Shown here: in pieces, positions 46,459 through 55,450 of the stretch
How the letters are laid out: each line of letters begins with the position of its first letter
Position numbering within the stretch: position 1 is the stretch's first letter
NCBI RefSeq assembly: GCF_015221875.1
Contig: NZ_JACYGY010000002.1
Coordinates: forward strand, 417,573-481,572
DNA from: Dyadobacter subterraneus
GTDB lineage: Bacteria; Bacteroidota; Bacteroidia; Cytophagales; Spirosomataceae
Length of the DNA stretch: 64,000 nt
Direction of reading: 5' to 3'
Notes under the pieces: generated by a model
Told to the model about the DNA's origin: nothing
Seen by the model: only the letters and a program-made list of their open reading frames with translations
The model's database searches: none
Position numbers and translations under genes: made by a program

Positions 46459-48435
46459 ATGCAAATAGACATCAGAGGAAAAATTCACGAAAAGAGACTT
46501 GCTTTTAACAATACCTTGCTTCCAGTATATGAAGCAATTGTAAACTCAATTCAAGCAATTGAAGAAGATAGTGCTACCGAAACAGGCATAATTCAAATTG
46601 ATATTATCCGTTCAGCTCAAAAAGAAATTGATTTTGGTAAAACCGATATTTTACCTGAAATAGTTGACTTTCAGATTAAAGACAATGGAATTGGCTTTAA
46701 CGAAAAAAACTACGAATCATTCAATTTCGCCCATTCTACTTACAAATTCAGCAAGGGAGGAAAAGGAATTGGACGATTCACATGGCTACGAGCATTCGGT
46801 AAAGCTGAAATTGAAAGCCGATACTTCGAAAATGATATTTGGCATTTACGTCAATTTAATTTTGAGCCGACAAAAACAGGTATTGAGAAACACAAACTTG
46901 AAGAAGTTAACGGAAAAGCTGAAAGATATACGACTGTAAAGTTAAAAGGGCTAAAAGAAGAGTATAAAAAATGGTGTAATAATAATGCAGAGGATATAGC
47001 TTTGAAAATTATTGAACATTGTTTCATTTATTTTTTAAACAAGGGATGCCCAAGAATATTAATAAATGACTTTGGAAAAAAAATTATTGTAAATGACTTA
47101 TTCAATTTGTTTACCAAAGGACAGGTAAAAACTACACAAATTTCAATAAGAGAAAACATATTTAAATTAAATCTAGTAAAGCTTTATAGTAATAAATTAG
47201 ATAATAAAATTCACTACTGTGCTAATACACGAGAGGTTCTGGATGACAAAATTTCCATTGATATTCCTGAATTGGATAATTTTCTCGTTGACAGCGAAGG
47301 CAAACCATTTTCTATTGCAATTTATGTTGAAGGGGATTTCTTAAATCAAAATGTAAACGACGAAAGAACAGCAATTTCATTTTCAAAAGGAGAAATTGAA
47401 TTTCCTGATCAAACAACACAGGAAGAATTACGGAATGCTATAACAGAAAAAATATACTCAGAATTCACGGAGCAAATTGAAGAACTTTCATTTACAAGAG
47501 TGGCCAAAGTCAAAGAATTTGTAAATCATCATCCAAGGTACAAACAGCTTTTAAAATATAAGTCAAATGAGTTGAAAAGAATACCATCAACTCTGTCGGA
47601 TGAAAAAATGGAATTGGAACTTTTCAAAATTCAACAATCCCTTGAGCTAGATGTAAAAAAAGAAGCATCAGCAGTTCTAAAATTCATTGACAATGAGGAA
47701 CATCGAGAGAAATTCAATCAAAATCATCAAGAATTATATCTTAAAATTATTGAAGTAGGGAATTCTAAACTTTCTGAATATGTAATTCATAGAAAATTAG
47801 TTTTGGACTTGTTTCAGAAGTTATTAAATGAGAAAGCAACAGAAAAAGCAGTTCATAATTTAATTTTCCCATTGCAGACACTTTCGGACGAAATCGGATT
47901 TGAAGATCATAACCTTTGGATGATTGATGATAAATTGTCCTATCATAAATATTTGGCTTCAGACAAGAAATTTAAGAAAATAGATCCTGTAAATTCTTCC
48001 TCAAACGAAAGACCTGATATAATCGTATTTAATAGGCCATTTGCATTCTCAAATGATAACAAACCATATGAATCAATAGTTTTAATTGAGTTTAAACGAC
48101 CAATGAGAGATGATTACTCCGATGATGAAAACCCAATTCAACAAATAAATCGATACGCAAGAGAAATCATTGGGGGAGAGACAAAAGATAAACACGAAAG
48201 AGAATTTGATTTTAGAAAAAATACACCAATATACGCATACATAATTTGCGACCTTACAAAAAAGATAAAGGCATACGCAAAAGATAGCGGTTTCAGACCC
48301 TTACCAAGTGGAGACGGATTCTTCTTCTTTAATGAAAATTACAACATGTATGTTGAAATAATGAGTTTTGACAAAATCCTCAATGACTCACGAGAAAGAA
48401 ATAGGGTACTATTTGAAAAATTAAACATAACGTAA
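46459..48435 (+). CDS. GHKL (Hsp90/MutL-type) ATPase fused to PD-(D/E)XK nuclease-like domain
   Basis: The 658-residue protein has an N-terminal GHKL ATPase: N box EAIVNSIQAI (Glu25, Asn29), G1 box DNGIGF (75-80) and G2 box KGGKGIGRF (99-107). The middle (about 220-460) is helical, without a recognised domain. The C-terminal part has ERPDIIVFN (Asp520), IVLIEFKRP (Glu544, Lys546) and PIQQINRYA (Gln562, Tyr566): the D...E-x-K plus Q-x-x-x-Y pattern of RecB/restriction-type nucleases. No signal peptide or membrane helix. The gene is markedly more AT-rich than proC and nrdJ around it, which suggests transfer. A defence role is inferred from architecture; I cannot assign a named system. Confidence 0.8.
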   Translation: MQIDIRGKIHEKRLAFNNTLLPVYEAIVNSIQAIEEDSATETGIIQIDIIRSAQKEIDFGKTDILPEIVDFQIKDNGIGFNEKNYESFNFAHSTYKFSKGGKGIGRFTWLRAFGKAEIESRYFENDIWHLRQFNFEPTKTGIEKHKLEEVNGKAERYTTVKLKGLKEEYKKWCNNNAEDIALKIIEHCFIYFLNKGCPRILINDFGKKIIVNDLFNLFTKGQVKTTQISIRENIFKLNLVKLYSNKLDNKIHYCANTREVLDDKISIDIPELDNFLVDSEGKPFSIAIYVEGDFLNQNVNDERTAISFSKGEIEFPDQTTQEELRNAITEKIYSEFTEQIEELSFTRVAKVKEFVNHHPRYKQLLKYKSNELKRIPSTLSDEKMELELFKIQQSLELDVKKEASAVLKFIDNEEHREKFNQNHQELYLKIIEVGNSKLSEYVIHRKLVLDLFQKLLNEKATEKAVHNLIFPLQTLSDEIGFEDHNLWMIDDKLSYHKYLASDKKFKKIDPVNSSSNERPDIIVFNRPFAFSNDNKPYESIVLIEFKRPMRDDYSDDENPIQQINRYAREIIGGETKDKHEREFDFRKNTPIYAYIICDLTKKIKAYAKDSGFRPLPSGDGFFFFNENYNMYVEIMSFDKILNDSRERNRVLFEKLNIT

Positions 48436-48505
48436 TAAAGATGTATATCGAGTTTTGTTATAAACGTGAATCTAAACAAACCGACCTTTCAGTTGTAAAC
48501 TTCAA

Positions 48506-49063
48506 ATGAAAAACATCGACAAAAAAAGCCTTGAAAACGCTTTCCATTTATTCGAATCCGGTGATATCAACAAAATAAAAACCGGCACAACGAAAGGCTT
48601 GCAGCAGATACACCAATATCTGTTCGAAGGACTTTATGAATTTGCAGGAAAAATACGTACTCAAAATATTTCGAAAGGCGGATTCAGATTTGCTACCGCC
48701 CTGTATTTGAATGAAATTCTGGTAAAAATTGAATCGATGCCTGAAAACACATTTGAAGAAATTATTTCTAAATATGTGGAAATGAATATCGCTCATCCAT
48801 TTATGGAAGGTAACGGAAGAACAATGCGTATCTGGCTGGATTTGATACTAAAAAACAATTTGAAAAAAGTTGTGAACTGGCAATTTGTGGATAAAACACT
48901 TTACCTGCAAGCCATGGAACGCAGTCCTATTAACGATCTGGAATTAAGAACTTTGCTTTTCGCCAATCTGACTGATGAAATTGATAACCGGGAAATTATT
49001 TTTAAAGGTATAGAACAATCCTATTATTACGAAGGGTATAGGAAAGAAGATGATGATATTTAA
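48506..49063 (+). CDS. Class III-like Fic family protein (AMPylase/nucleotide transferase)
   Basis: The 185-residue protein has the Fic core: a flap/N-terminal region ([21 protein letters not shown], 40-59) and the catalytic motif [12 protein letters not shown] (97-108), with all of H-P-F-x-E-G-N-G-R. The C-terminus carries SYYYEG (Ser172, Glu176, Gly177), fitting the inhibitory (S/T)xxxE(G/N) motif that in class III Fic proteins sits on a C-terminal helix within the same chain. It should be a self-inhibited transferase of AMP or another nucleotide group to a protein. It follows the ATPase-nuclease gene by 70 bases in the same direction. Confidence 0.92.
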   Translation: MKNIDKKSLENAFHLFESGDINKIKTGTTKGLQQIHQYLFEGLYEFAGKIRTQNISKGGFRFATALYLNEILVKIESMPENTFEEIISKYVEMNIAHPFMEGNGRTMRIWLDLILKNNLKKVVNWQFVDKTLYLQAMERSPINDLELRTLLFANLTDEIDNREIIFKGIEQSYYYEGYRKEDDDI

Positions 49064-49291
49064 CATCGCTACCAGCAGACAGAATACTAACGCAAAATTT
49101 CCTGCATTGCAATGGCAGGAAACAAATAATATGCTCATCTTTTCAAGGTGTAAGAAAATTGTAACAAAGAGAACTCGGCCGACAAATTCCTGACAGCTTT
49201 TTCTAACAAACATCAATAAAAAAATCAAAACTCTCGACAGTGTTGAGAGAAAGTAACCGGGTTCATTTCATATCGTTGCAAAAGCACGAAA

Positions 49292-49416
49292 CGTCCCTAC
49301 GGAACGAAGCCAGCTTGATATATTTATCACTATTCCTACCAACCAGTCGTCCCTATGGGGACGTTTTGTCGGTAGAAATCGATTTAAAATTATGAAAAGA
49401 ACGTTCCATAGGAACG
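49292..49416. repeat. Three REP-like palindromes
   Basis: Unit 1 CGTCCCTACGGAACG (49292-49306), unit 2 CGTCCCTATGGGGACG (49348-49363, nested in an outer CTACC/GGTAG stem 49336-49375) and unit 3 CGTTCCATAGGAACG (49402-49416). All have the form CGT(C/T)CC-loop-GG(A/G)ACG. They look like dispersed extragenic palindromes of a type common in Bacteroidota; no transposase is close. Confidence 0.6.
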
Positions 49417-49511
49417 ATTTGTGAAGAAATACGACAAAATGAAATAGACTCAACTAACTACGACTTTACAAATAAATCAAAAAGCTAATTTTATTCGCTG
49501 CATAGAATTGA

Positions 49512-49548
49512 ATCCCATACCCAACAGGTGTGGGATTTTTATTTTTAC
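49512..49548 (+). terminator. Rho-independent terminator without an obvious upstream gene
   Basis: Arms ATCCCATACC (49512-49521) and GGTGTGGGAT (49528-49537), one G-T pair, followed by TTTTTATTTTTA. The fic stop is 450 bases upstream, so it either ends a long fic 3' UTR or a small RNA. Confidence 0.6.
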
Positions 49549-49765
49549 ACAAATCGCAAACTCAACCTCTTACGACTTCCACTAAATCAGACAGATAGCA
49601 CCTTTAAAAACCCGACAACAAATTTTTCCTGTAAATAATTACGCTTAATAATTATTTGTAAACATTTGAAAGACATAAAAAACATATTAAACTGATATTT
49701 AGTTAATTATAAATATTTTTTGAAAACTTTTTAAATTTTAATGTTTAGAAAACTTAACAAATAAT

Positions 49766-49773
49766 TAACTTTG
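49766..49773 (+). promoter_or_regulatory. Probable -7 element of the nrdJ promoter
   Basis: TAACTTTG matches TAnnTTTG, 40 bases before the nrdJ ATG. The upstream -33 region is AT-rich (TTTAG near 49744), only a weak match. Confidence 0.45.
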
Positions 49774-49813
49774 ATAAATCGGCTATACTTCAAAAAGACT
49801 AAAAATATATAAT

Positions 49814-52363
49814 ATGGAAATAACTAAACCATCTGAAAACAAGACTACTTATACATCAGATGAAGCCTATCAGCAATCGCTGGAATATTTCAAAGGCGAC
49901 GATCTTGCGGCCCGGGTCTGGGTTAATAAATATGCACTGAAAGATTCTTACGGAGCCATTTTCGAGGCGACACCAAATGATATGCACCGCCGTATCGCCA
50001 ATGAAATTGCGCGGATTGAGGCTCGTTATCCAAATCCGATGACGGAAGATGAAGTTTTTGATCTGATCAAAGATTTCAAATACATCATTCCACAGGGAAG
50101 TCCGATGACCGGAATTGGTAATCCCTATCAGATTGCTTCGCTTTCAAATTGTTTCGTGATTGGAAATAACGGCGATTCAGATTCTTACGGCGGGATCATG
50201 AAAATTGATCAGGAGCAGGTTCAGTTGATGAAAAGACGCGGAGGCGTTGGCCATGATTTATCACACATCCGTCCAAAAGGTTCTCCTGTTAAAAATTCTG
50301 CCTTAACCTCAACCGGCATTGTTCCGTTTATGGAGCGTTTTTCAAATTCTACGCGTGAAGTGGCGCAGGATGGAAGGAGAGGCGCTTTGATGCTTTCGGT
50401 TGCTATAAAACATCCGGATTCCGGCGATTTTATCAATGCAAAACTCGAACAGGGAAAAGTAACCGGCGCCAATGTTTCGGTTCGTATTGATGATGCTTTT
50501 ATGCGCGCCGTTGAAGCGCAGCAACCTTATACACAACAATATCCGATCGACAGCAAAAATCCGGTTTATACCAAAGAAATCGATCCAACTGCACTTTGGA
50601 AAAAGATCGTTCATAACGCGTGGCAATCGGCTGAACCTGGGATTTTGTTCTGGGATACCATTATCAGAGAATCTTTGCCGGATTGTTACGCCGATTTGGG
50701 ATACAAAACGGTTTCGACAAATCCTTGCGGAGAAATTCCGTTATGTCCGTATGACTCCTGTCGTTTGCTGGCAATAAATTTATTTTCTTACGTTGAAAAT
50801 CCTTTTACCAAAAAGGCCGCTTTCAACTGGGAGCTTTTCAAAAGACACATCAATGCTGCCCAGCGCATGATGGATGATATCATCGATCTTGAACTGGAAA
50901 AAATTGATGCTATTCTTGAAAAAATAAACGAAGATCCGGAAGACGAAGAAATCAAACGCACCGAAAGAAATCTTTGGCTGAATATCCAGACCAAAGCAAG
51001 AGAAGGCAGAAGAACCGGTATTGGCATTACAGCCGAAGGGGATATGCTGGCGGCGCTTGGCTTGCGTTACGGAAGCGACGAAGGTTCTGAATTTTCGGTT
51101 GAAATCCATAAAACGATTGCGCTTGAAGCTTACCGCGCATCGGTTAACACGGCAAAAGAACGTGGTGCTTTCACGATTTTTGACGCAGACAGAGAGAAAA
51201 ATAATCCGTTCATGCTGCGTTTGAAAGAAGCGGACGGACAGCTTTACTACGAAATGCTGGAACATGGCCGCAGAAATATTGCACTTCTGACAATCGCTCC
51301 AACCGGAACAACCAGTTTGATGTCACAGACAAGTTCTGGTATCGAGCCGGTATTTATGCCGGTTTATAAAAGAAGAAGAAAAGTGAATCCGAACGACCAG
51401 GATGCACGCGTAGATTTTGTGGATGAGGTTGGTGATTCATGGGAAGAATATGTCGTTTTCCACCACCGTTTCAAACAATGGATGGAAGTGAATGGTCATG
51501 ATCTGACAAAAAATTATGCTCAAAAGGAATTGGATGATCTGGTAAAACAGTCGCCATACTACAAAGCAACTTCCAACGATGTAGATTACCTGAAAAAGGT
51601 AAAAATGCAGGGTGCGATCCAGAAATGGGTGGATCACTCGATCAGTGTTACGATCAATATGCCGAATGATGTGACGGAAGAATTGGTTGGAGAATGTTAC
51701 CTGGAAGCATGGAAAGCAGGATGTAAGGGTGTTACCGTTTACAGAGACGGTTCACGTTCAGGTGTTTTGATTTCGAATGAAGAAAAGAAGGAAGAGGAAA
51801 AAATCAGCAACACGCCGTTCCCGACAATCAGACCTCAGACTTTGGAAGCTGAAATCGTTCGTTTCCAGAATAAAAAAGATAAATGGATCGCCTTTATCGG
51901 TTTGATTGATGACAGACCGTATGAAATTTTCACCGGTTTCGCGGATGATGAAGATGGAATCCTGATCCCAAGATGGGTAAACGAAGGTTTAATTATTAAA
52001 AACCGTGAAGCAGACGGAAGTTCACGTTACGATTTCCAGTACAAAAATACACGTGGTTACAAAACGACAATTGAAGGATTATCGCATAAATTCAATCCTG
52101 AATACTGGAACTACGCGAAATTGCTTTCCAGTACATTACGCCACGGAATGCCGATTGAAAAAGTAGTAGATCTGATCAGCAGTTTACAACTGGATGAATC
52201 TATTAATACCTGGAAAAATGGTGTGGCACGTGCACTGAAACGTTATGTTCCGGATGGAACGGAAGTTAAAAAGCAAAAATGCCAGAATTGTAATTCTACG
52301 AATTTACTTTATCAGGAAGGCTGTCTGACTTGCAAGGATTGCGGTTCTTCGAAGTGTGGTTGA
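49814..52363 (+). CDS. nrdJ: Adenosylcobalamin-dependent (class II) ribonucleotide reductase
   Basis: The 849-residue protein has the class II RNR features: substrate Cys113 in SLSNCFVIG, the active-site motif NPCGE (303-307) with a second Cys in CPYDSCRLLAINL, and the TIAPTGTTSLMSQTSSGIEPVF motif in overlapping parts around 510-535. The C-terminus has a zinc-ribbon-like tail (CQNCNS, CLTCKDCGSSKCG). It reduces ribonucleotides to deoxyribonucleotides using adenosylcobalamin for radical formation, independent of oxygen. No B12 riboswitch precedes it. A convergent terminator follows. Confidence 0.95.
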   Translation: MEITKPSENKTTYTSDEAYQQSLEYFKGDDLAARVWVNKYALKDSYGAIFEATPNDMHRRIANEIARIEARYPNPMTEDEVFDLIKDFKYIIPQGSPMTGIGNPYQIASLSNCFVIGNNGDSDSYGGIMKIDQEQVQLMKRRGGVGHDLSHIRPKGSPVKNSALTSTGIVPFMERFSNSTREVAQDGRRGALMLSVAIKHPDSGDFINAKLEQGKVTGANVSVRIDDAFMRAVEAQQPYTQQYPIDSKNPVYTKEIDPTALWKKIVHNAWQSAEPGILFWDTIIRESLPDCYADLGYKTVSTNPCGEIPLCPYDSCRLLAINLFSYVENPFTKKAAFNWELFKRHINAAQRMMDDIIDLELEKIDAILEKINEDPEDEEIKRTERNLWLNIQTKAREGRRTGIGITAEGDMLAALGLRYGSDEGSEFSVEIHKTIALEAYRASVNTAKERGAFTIFDADREKNNPFMLRLKEADGQLYYEMLEHGRRNIALLTIAPTGTTSLMSQTSSGIEPVFMPVYKRRRKVNPNDQDARVDFVDEVGDSWEEYVVFHHRFKQWMEVNGHDLTKNYAQKELDDLVKQSPYYKATSNDVDYLKKVKMQGAIQKWVDHSISVTINMPNDVTEELVGECYLEAWKAGCKGVTVYRDGSRSGVLISNEEKKEEEKISNTPFPTIRPQTLEAEIVRFQNKKDKWIAFIGLIDDRPYEIFTGFADDEDGILIPRWVNEGLIIKNREADGSSRYDFQYKNTRGYKTTIEGLSHKFNPEYWNYAKLLSSTLRHGMPIEKVVDLISSLQLDESINTWKNGVARALKRYVPDGTEVKKQKCQNCNSTNLLYQEGCLTCKDCGSSKCG

Positions 52364-52395
52364 TCTTTTAATAAATTATTGTACGCTGTAAAATC

Positions 52396-52432
52396 AAACA
52401 AGTCAACCTTTTGAAGGTTGACTTGTTTTGTT
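52396..52432. terminator. Bidirectional terminator between nrdJ and the Uma2 gene
   Basis: Perfect 15-bp arms (52396-52410 and 52414-52428, core AAGTCAACCTT) with a TTG loop and T-rich/A-rich ends. It serves both convergent genes. Confidence 0.85.
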
Positions 52433-52441
52433 ATGTACCTA

Positions 52442-53020
52442 TTAAAAAATGTCGCTCAATTTTACTTCCAAGCCTGGTAAAATTTCTTCTCCGGAGAGCT
52501 TTTCATCAAATGGAACAACTTCATAGTCGACCTCTCTTTTAGCACGATATATATATGTTTGCTTTTTTCTGGGCTCAATTAACCAACCTAAAAGAACTCC
52601 ATTGTCAATCCATTTGACCATTTTATCCTTCAAATCAGATAATTCATCCGATTCCGACATAAGCTCAATCACAAATTCCGGACAAACATGTGCAAATTTT
52701 TTCAGATCAGATAAAGGCACAGAGGAAATTTGTTCATTGGATATCCACGCAACATCCGGCGCACGCATGGAAGAATCCGGCAAAGTATACCCTCCATTGG
52801 AATCAGATACCCTTCCTAAACGAGTTTTTCTATTCCAAATGTTTATTTCAGTTAGCAAATCACTATTTCTAAAACTAGTTTCAATTCCAGTGGGTGGCAT
52901 AATGATAATTTGACCTTTTTCATTTCGCTCAATCCGCAATTCAGGATTAGCCCGACAAAAAGTGTAAAGCTCTTCGTCCGAAAATACATCGATCTGAGGA
53001 ATGTTAATTGCTAATCGCAT
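52442..53020 (-). CDS. Uma2 family (DUF820) putative endonuclease
   Basis: The 192-residue protein has the Uma2/DUF820 fold: NEKGQIIIMPPTG, RAPDVAWIS (acidic metal ligand), FVIELMSESDELSDLKDKM and GVLLGWLIEP, the D...E-x-x pattern of PD-(D/E)XK-like nucleases. The family is abundant in cyanobacteria and in some Bacteroidota and is of unknown substrate. It is a single gene between convergent nrdJ and the upstream purB terminator. Whether it is active or domesticated cannot be told. Confidence 0.88.
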   Translation of the reverse strand: MRLAINIPQIDVFSDEELYTFCRANPELRIERNEKGQIIIMPPTGIETSFRNSDLLTEINIWNRKTRLGRVSDSNGGYTLPDSSMRAPDVAWISNEQISSVPLSDLKKFAHVCPEFVIELMSESDELSDLKDKMVKWIDNGVLLGWLIEPRKKQTYIYRAKREVDYEVVPFDEKLSGEEILPGLEVKLSDIF

Positions 53021-53117
53021 ATTGACCTTTTTTATAAAAATAACGAAAAGATGTTACAAACATACAGTTGTTTCATTTCAATAAACCAGTCAGCAAAAGA
53101 TACAGCCTATAAAAAGA

Positions 53118-53147
53118 AAGAAGTCAAGTTTCAAAACTTGACTTCTT
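53118..53147 (-). terminator. Terminator of purB
   Basis: Perfect 14-bp arms (53118-53131 and 53134-53147, core AAGAAGTCAAGTTT) with a two-base loop and a T-rich end on the minus strand, 29 bases after the purB stop. Confidence 0.8.
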
Positions 53148-53175
53148 AAATTCTTACCAAAATGAAAAATTTCAA

Positions 53176-54531
53176 TTACTTCGTCTCCTCAACAACACCC
53201 AAATAATTAAACGGCGTAATTTGTCTCAACTCTTCACGAATACTTTCAGCAACATCCAATGTTTCGATGAAGTGAGAAATCGATTCGTGTGTAATTTTTG
53301 CATTCGTACGCGTCAGCGATTTCAAAGCTTCGTATGGTTTTGGATATGCCTCGCGACGAAGAATTGTCTGAATGGCTTCCGACACAACTGCCCAGTTTTC
53401 TTCCAGTTCTGCTTTCAGCATATCTTCATTAAGCTCCAATTTACCTAATCCTTTGATCAAAGAATTAAGCGCGATCGCCTGATGTGCCAACGGAACACCA
53501 ATGTTACGAAGTACTGTTGAATCCGTTAAATCTCTTTGCAAACGTGAAATTGGCAACTTCTGAGCGAAGTGCTCAAACAAAGCAGAAGCCAATCCAAGGT
53601 TTCCTTCCGAGTTTTCAAAATCGATCGGATTTACTTTATGTGGCATCGCTGATGAACCTACCTCACCTGCTTTAATTTTTTGTTTGAAATAACCCATGGA
53701 AATGTAAGTCCACATATCCCGGTTAAGGTCTGTCAGGATTGTGTTAACTCTTTTCAGGTTATCAAAAATCGCTGCCAGATTATCGTAATGCTCAATTTGC
53801 GTTGTATGACGACTACGTTTTAAACCCAATCCATCTACAAAATGATTACCAAAAGCCATCCAATCCTGTTTTGGATAAGCTACGTGATGTGCATTGAAAT
53901 TACCTGTTGCACCACCAAACTTGGCTGAATGAGGTATTTTATCCAACATTTCAAGCTGACGTTCCAAACGCTCAACAAACACAAGAAATTCTTTGCCAAC
54001 ACGTGTCGGAGAAGCTGGTTGTCCATGCGTGAAAGCCAGCATTGGAATATTTTTCCACTCAATCGACATTCTCTTAAGCACAAAAAGAACCTGGCGGAAC
54101 AACGGTTTGATCGTTCTTTCCAGCGCATCTTTAAGCGAAAGAGGAATAGCAGTATTGTTAATATCCTGAGAAGTAAGACCAAAATGGATAAACTCCGAGT
54201 ATGCCTCAATGCCCAGTTTTTCGAATTCTTCTTTGATAAAATATTCAACCGCCTTTACATCATGGTTGGTTTCTTTTTCAATATCCTTGATGTGAAGGGC
54301 GTCTTCTTCATTAAAATCCTCGTAAATCTTACGTAAAGAAGAATAAAGTTTCTTGTCAAATTCTGACAGCTGGGGAAGCGGGATTTCACAAAGTGCTATG
54401 AAATATTCTACCTCAACATATACTCTATAATAAATAAGGGCGTATTCAGAAAAATAGGAAGAAAGCTCAGATACTTGCTTATAATAGCGACCGTCGACCG
54501 GCGAGATAGCCGTAAGTTGATTTAATGACAT
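53176..54531 (-). CDS. purB: Adenylosuccinate lyase
   Basis: The 451-residue protein has the fumarase/lyase signature GSSAMPHKVNPIDFENSEGN (about residues 286-305) with the flexible catalytic Ser loop, plus THGQPASPTRVGKE and KFGGATGNFNAHHVAYP. It acts twice in purine synthesis, on SAICAR and on adenylosuccinate. The form with the ISPVDGRYYKQV N-terminus is the E. coli-like PurB type. It is a single gene with a promoter element just upstream and its own terminator. Confidence 0.97.
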   Translation of the reverse strand: MSLNQLTAISPVDGRYYKQVSELSSYFSEYALIYYRVYVEVEYFIALCEIPLPQLSEFDKKLYSSLRKIYEDFNEEDALHIKDIEKETNHDVKAVEYFIKEEFEKLGIEAYSEFIHFGLTSQDINNTAIPLSLKDALERTIKPLFRQVLFVLKRMSIEWKNIPMLAFTHGQPASPTRVGKEFLVFVERLERQLEMLDKIPHSAKFGGATGNFNAHHVAYPKQDWMAFGNHFVDGLGLKRSRHTTQIEHYDNLAAIFDNLKRVNTILTDLNRDMWTYISMGYFKQKIKAGEVGSSAMPHKVNPIDFENSEGNLGLASALFEHFAQKLPISRLQRDLTDSTVLRNIGVPLAHQAIALNSLIKGLGKLELNEDMLKAELEENWAVVSEAIQTILRREAYPKPYEALKSLTRTNAKITHESISHFIETLDVAESIREELRQITPFNYLGVVEETK

Positions 54532-54562
54532 GATTTACAATGCAAAGAGATAAATTTTATTA

Positions 54563-54570
54563 CAAAGTTA
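54563..54570 (-). promoter_or_regulatory. Probable -7 element of the purB promoter
   Basis: The minus strand reads TAACTTTG, with a TTTG 17 bases further upstream (slightly short of the usual 19-21). The leader would be about 25-30 bases. Confidence 0.45.
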
Positions 54571-54690
54571 GAAGAAATCACGAGCACCAAATGGTATAAT
54601 GCCCATGAAATATTCTTTTTGGTATTTGTCTAGGTTATTTTGATACTATTTACATATTTGCTTAACAATCTCTATCTACATTCCACCTTT

Positions 54691-55431
54691 ATGCAGCAAA
54701 CCCCTTTTATCGGAGAATTAATTGGTACCATGACCGTCATCTTGCTTGGAAATGGCGTTGTAGCCAATGTCGTTTTGAAGCAAACCAAAGGAGAAAATAG
54801 TGGCTGGATTGTAATTACCGCAGGCTGGGCTTTTGCCGTAATTTTCGGTGTATTTGTGGCCAATGCTTTTGGCAGTCCGGGAGCACATTTAAATCCTGCT
54901 GTAACCATAGCATTTGCCGTTTTAAAAAGTGATTATAGTAATGTTTTTAGTTTTATAACTGCGCAATTGATCGGTGCTTTTTTAGGTGCTGTAATTGTTT
55001 GGCTTCAATATTTACCCCACTGGAAAGCAACCGAAGATCCGGGCAGCAAATTAGCTTGCTTCTCTACCGGTCCCGCAATAAAATCACCAGGAGCTAATTT
55101 TTTGAGTGAATTTATTGCCACGATCGTTTTGATTATTGGTATTGCCGCCATTGGGTTTTCAGGAACTTCGGACGCACAAAGAGGTCCGATTCCATCCGGA
55201 ATAGCGCCCTATCTTGTCGGTATGCTGGTTTGGAGTATTGGATTATCCTTAGGTGGAACAACGGGATATGCAATTAATCCGGTAAGAGATCTGGGACCCA
55301 GAATTGCGCACGCCATTTTGCCCATACACAAGAAAGGATCCTCTGAATGGGAGTATGCCTGGGTGCCAATTGCGGGGCCAGTTTTAGGCGCTATTGTGGC
55401 CGCCTTTATATTACGTACCTTTTCATTTTAA
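54691..55431 (+). CDS. glpF: MIP channel, aquaglyceroporin type (glycerol facilitator-like)
   Basis: From the ATG at 54691 the product has 246 residues with six membrane helices and two half-helix motifs: NPAVT in the first repeat (GAHLNPAVTIAF) and NPVRDLGPR in the second. The Asp after Arg in NPVRD marks glycerol-type facilitators rather than strict water channels, and the second NPA is NPV, a known variant. An ATG 17 codons upstream exists but gives a poor N-terminus. No glpK or glpD is adjacent. The gene is followed 19 bases later by a haem-binding protein, probably on the same transcript. Confidence 0.85.
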   Translation: MQQTPFIGELIGTMTVILLGNGVVANVVLKQTKGENSGWIVITAGWAFAVIFGVFVANAFGSPGAHLNPAVTIAFAVLKSDYSNVFSFITAQLIGAFLGAVIVWLQYLPHWKATEDPGSKLACFSTGPAIKSPGANFLSEFIATIVLIIGIAAIGFSGTSDAQRGPIPSGIAPYLVGMLVWSIGLSLGGTTGYAINPVRDLGPRIAHAILPIHKKGSSEWEYAWVPIAGPVLGAIVAAFILRTFSF

Positions 55432-55450
55432 CAGATAACTCTTATTCACT

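Larger units (their letters stand above)
49064..49813. other. 750-base non-coding stretch between fic and nrdJ
   Basis: No convincing gene. It holds a near-perfect hairpin CTCTCGACA/TGTTGAGAG (49231-49249), three palindromic repeats (49292-49416), a terminator-like hairpin (49512-49548) and the AT-rich promoter region of nrdJ (after 49620). No cobalamin riboswitch box was found in front of the B12-dependent nrdJ. Confidence 0.6.

Noticed and set aside
49231..49416. Possible CRISPR array
   Set aside because: Only a few palindromes, diverged from each other, with uneven spacing and no uniform spacers or cas genes.
49561..49813. Cobalamin riboswitch or NrdR boxes before nrdJ
   Set aside because: Neither the conserved B12-box nor paired NrdR-like boxes could be found in the AT-rich leader.
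50780..51265. 161-residue minus-strand frame within nrdJ
   Set aside because: Entirely antisense to the conserved nrdJ frame, without start context or recognisable domain.
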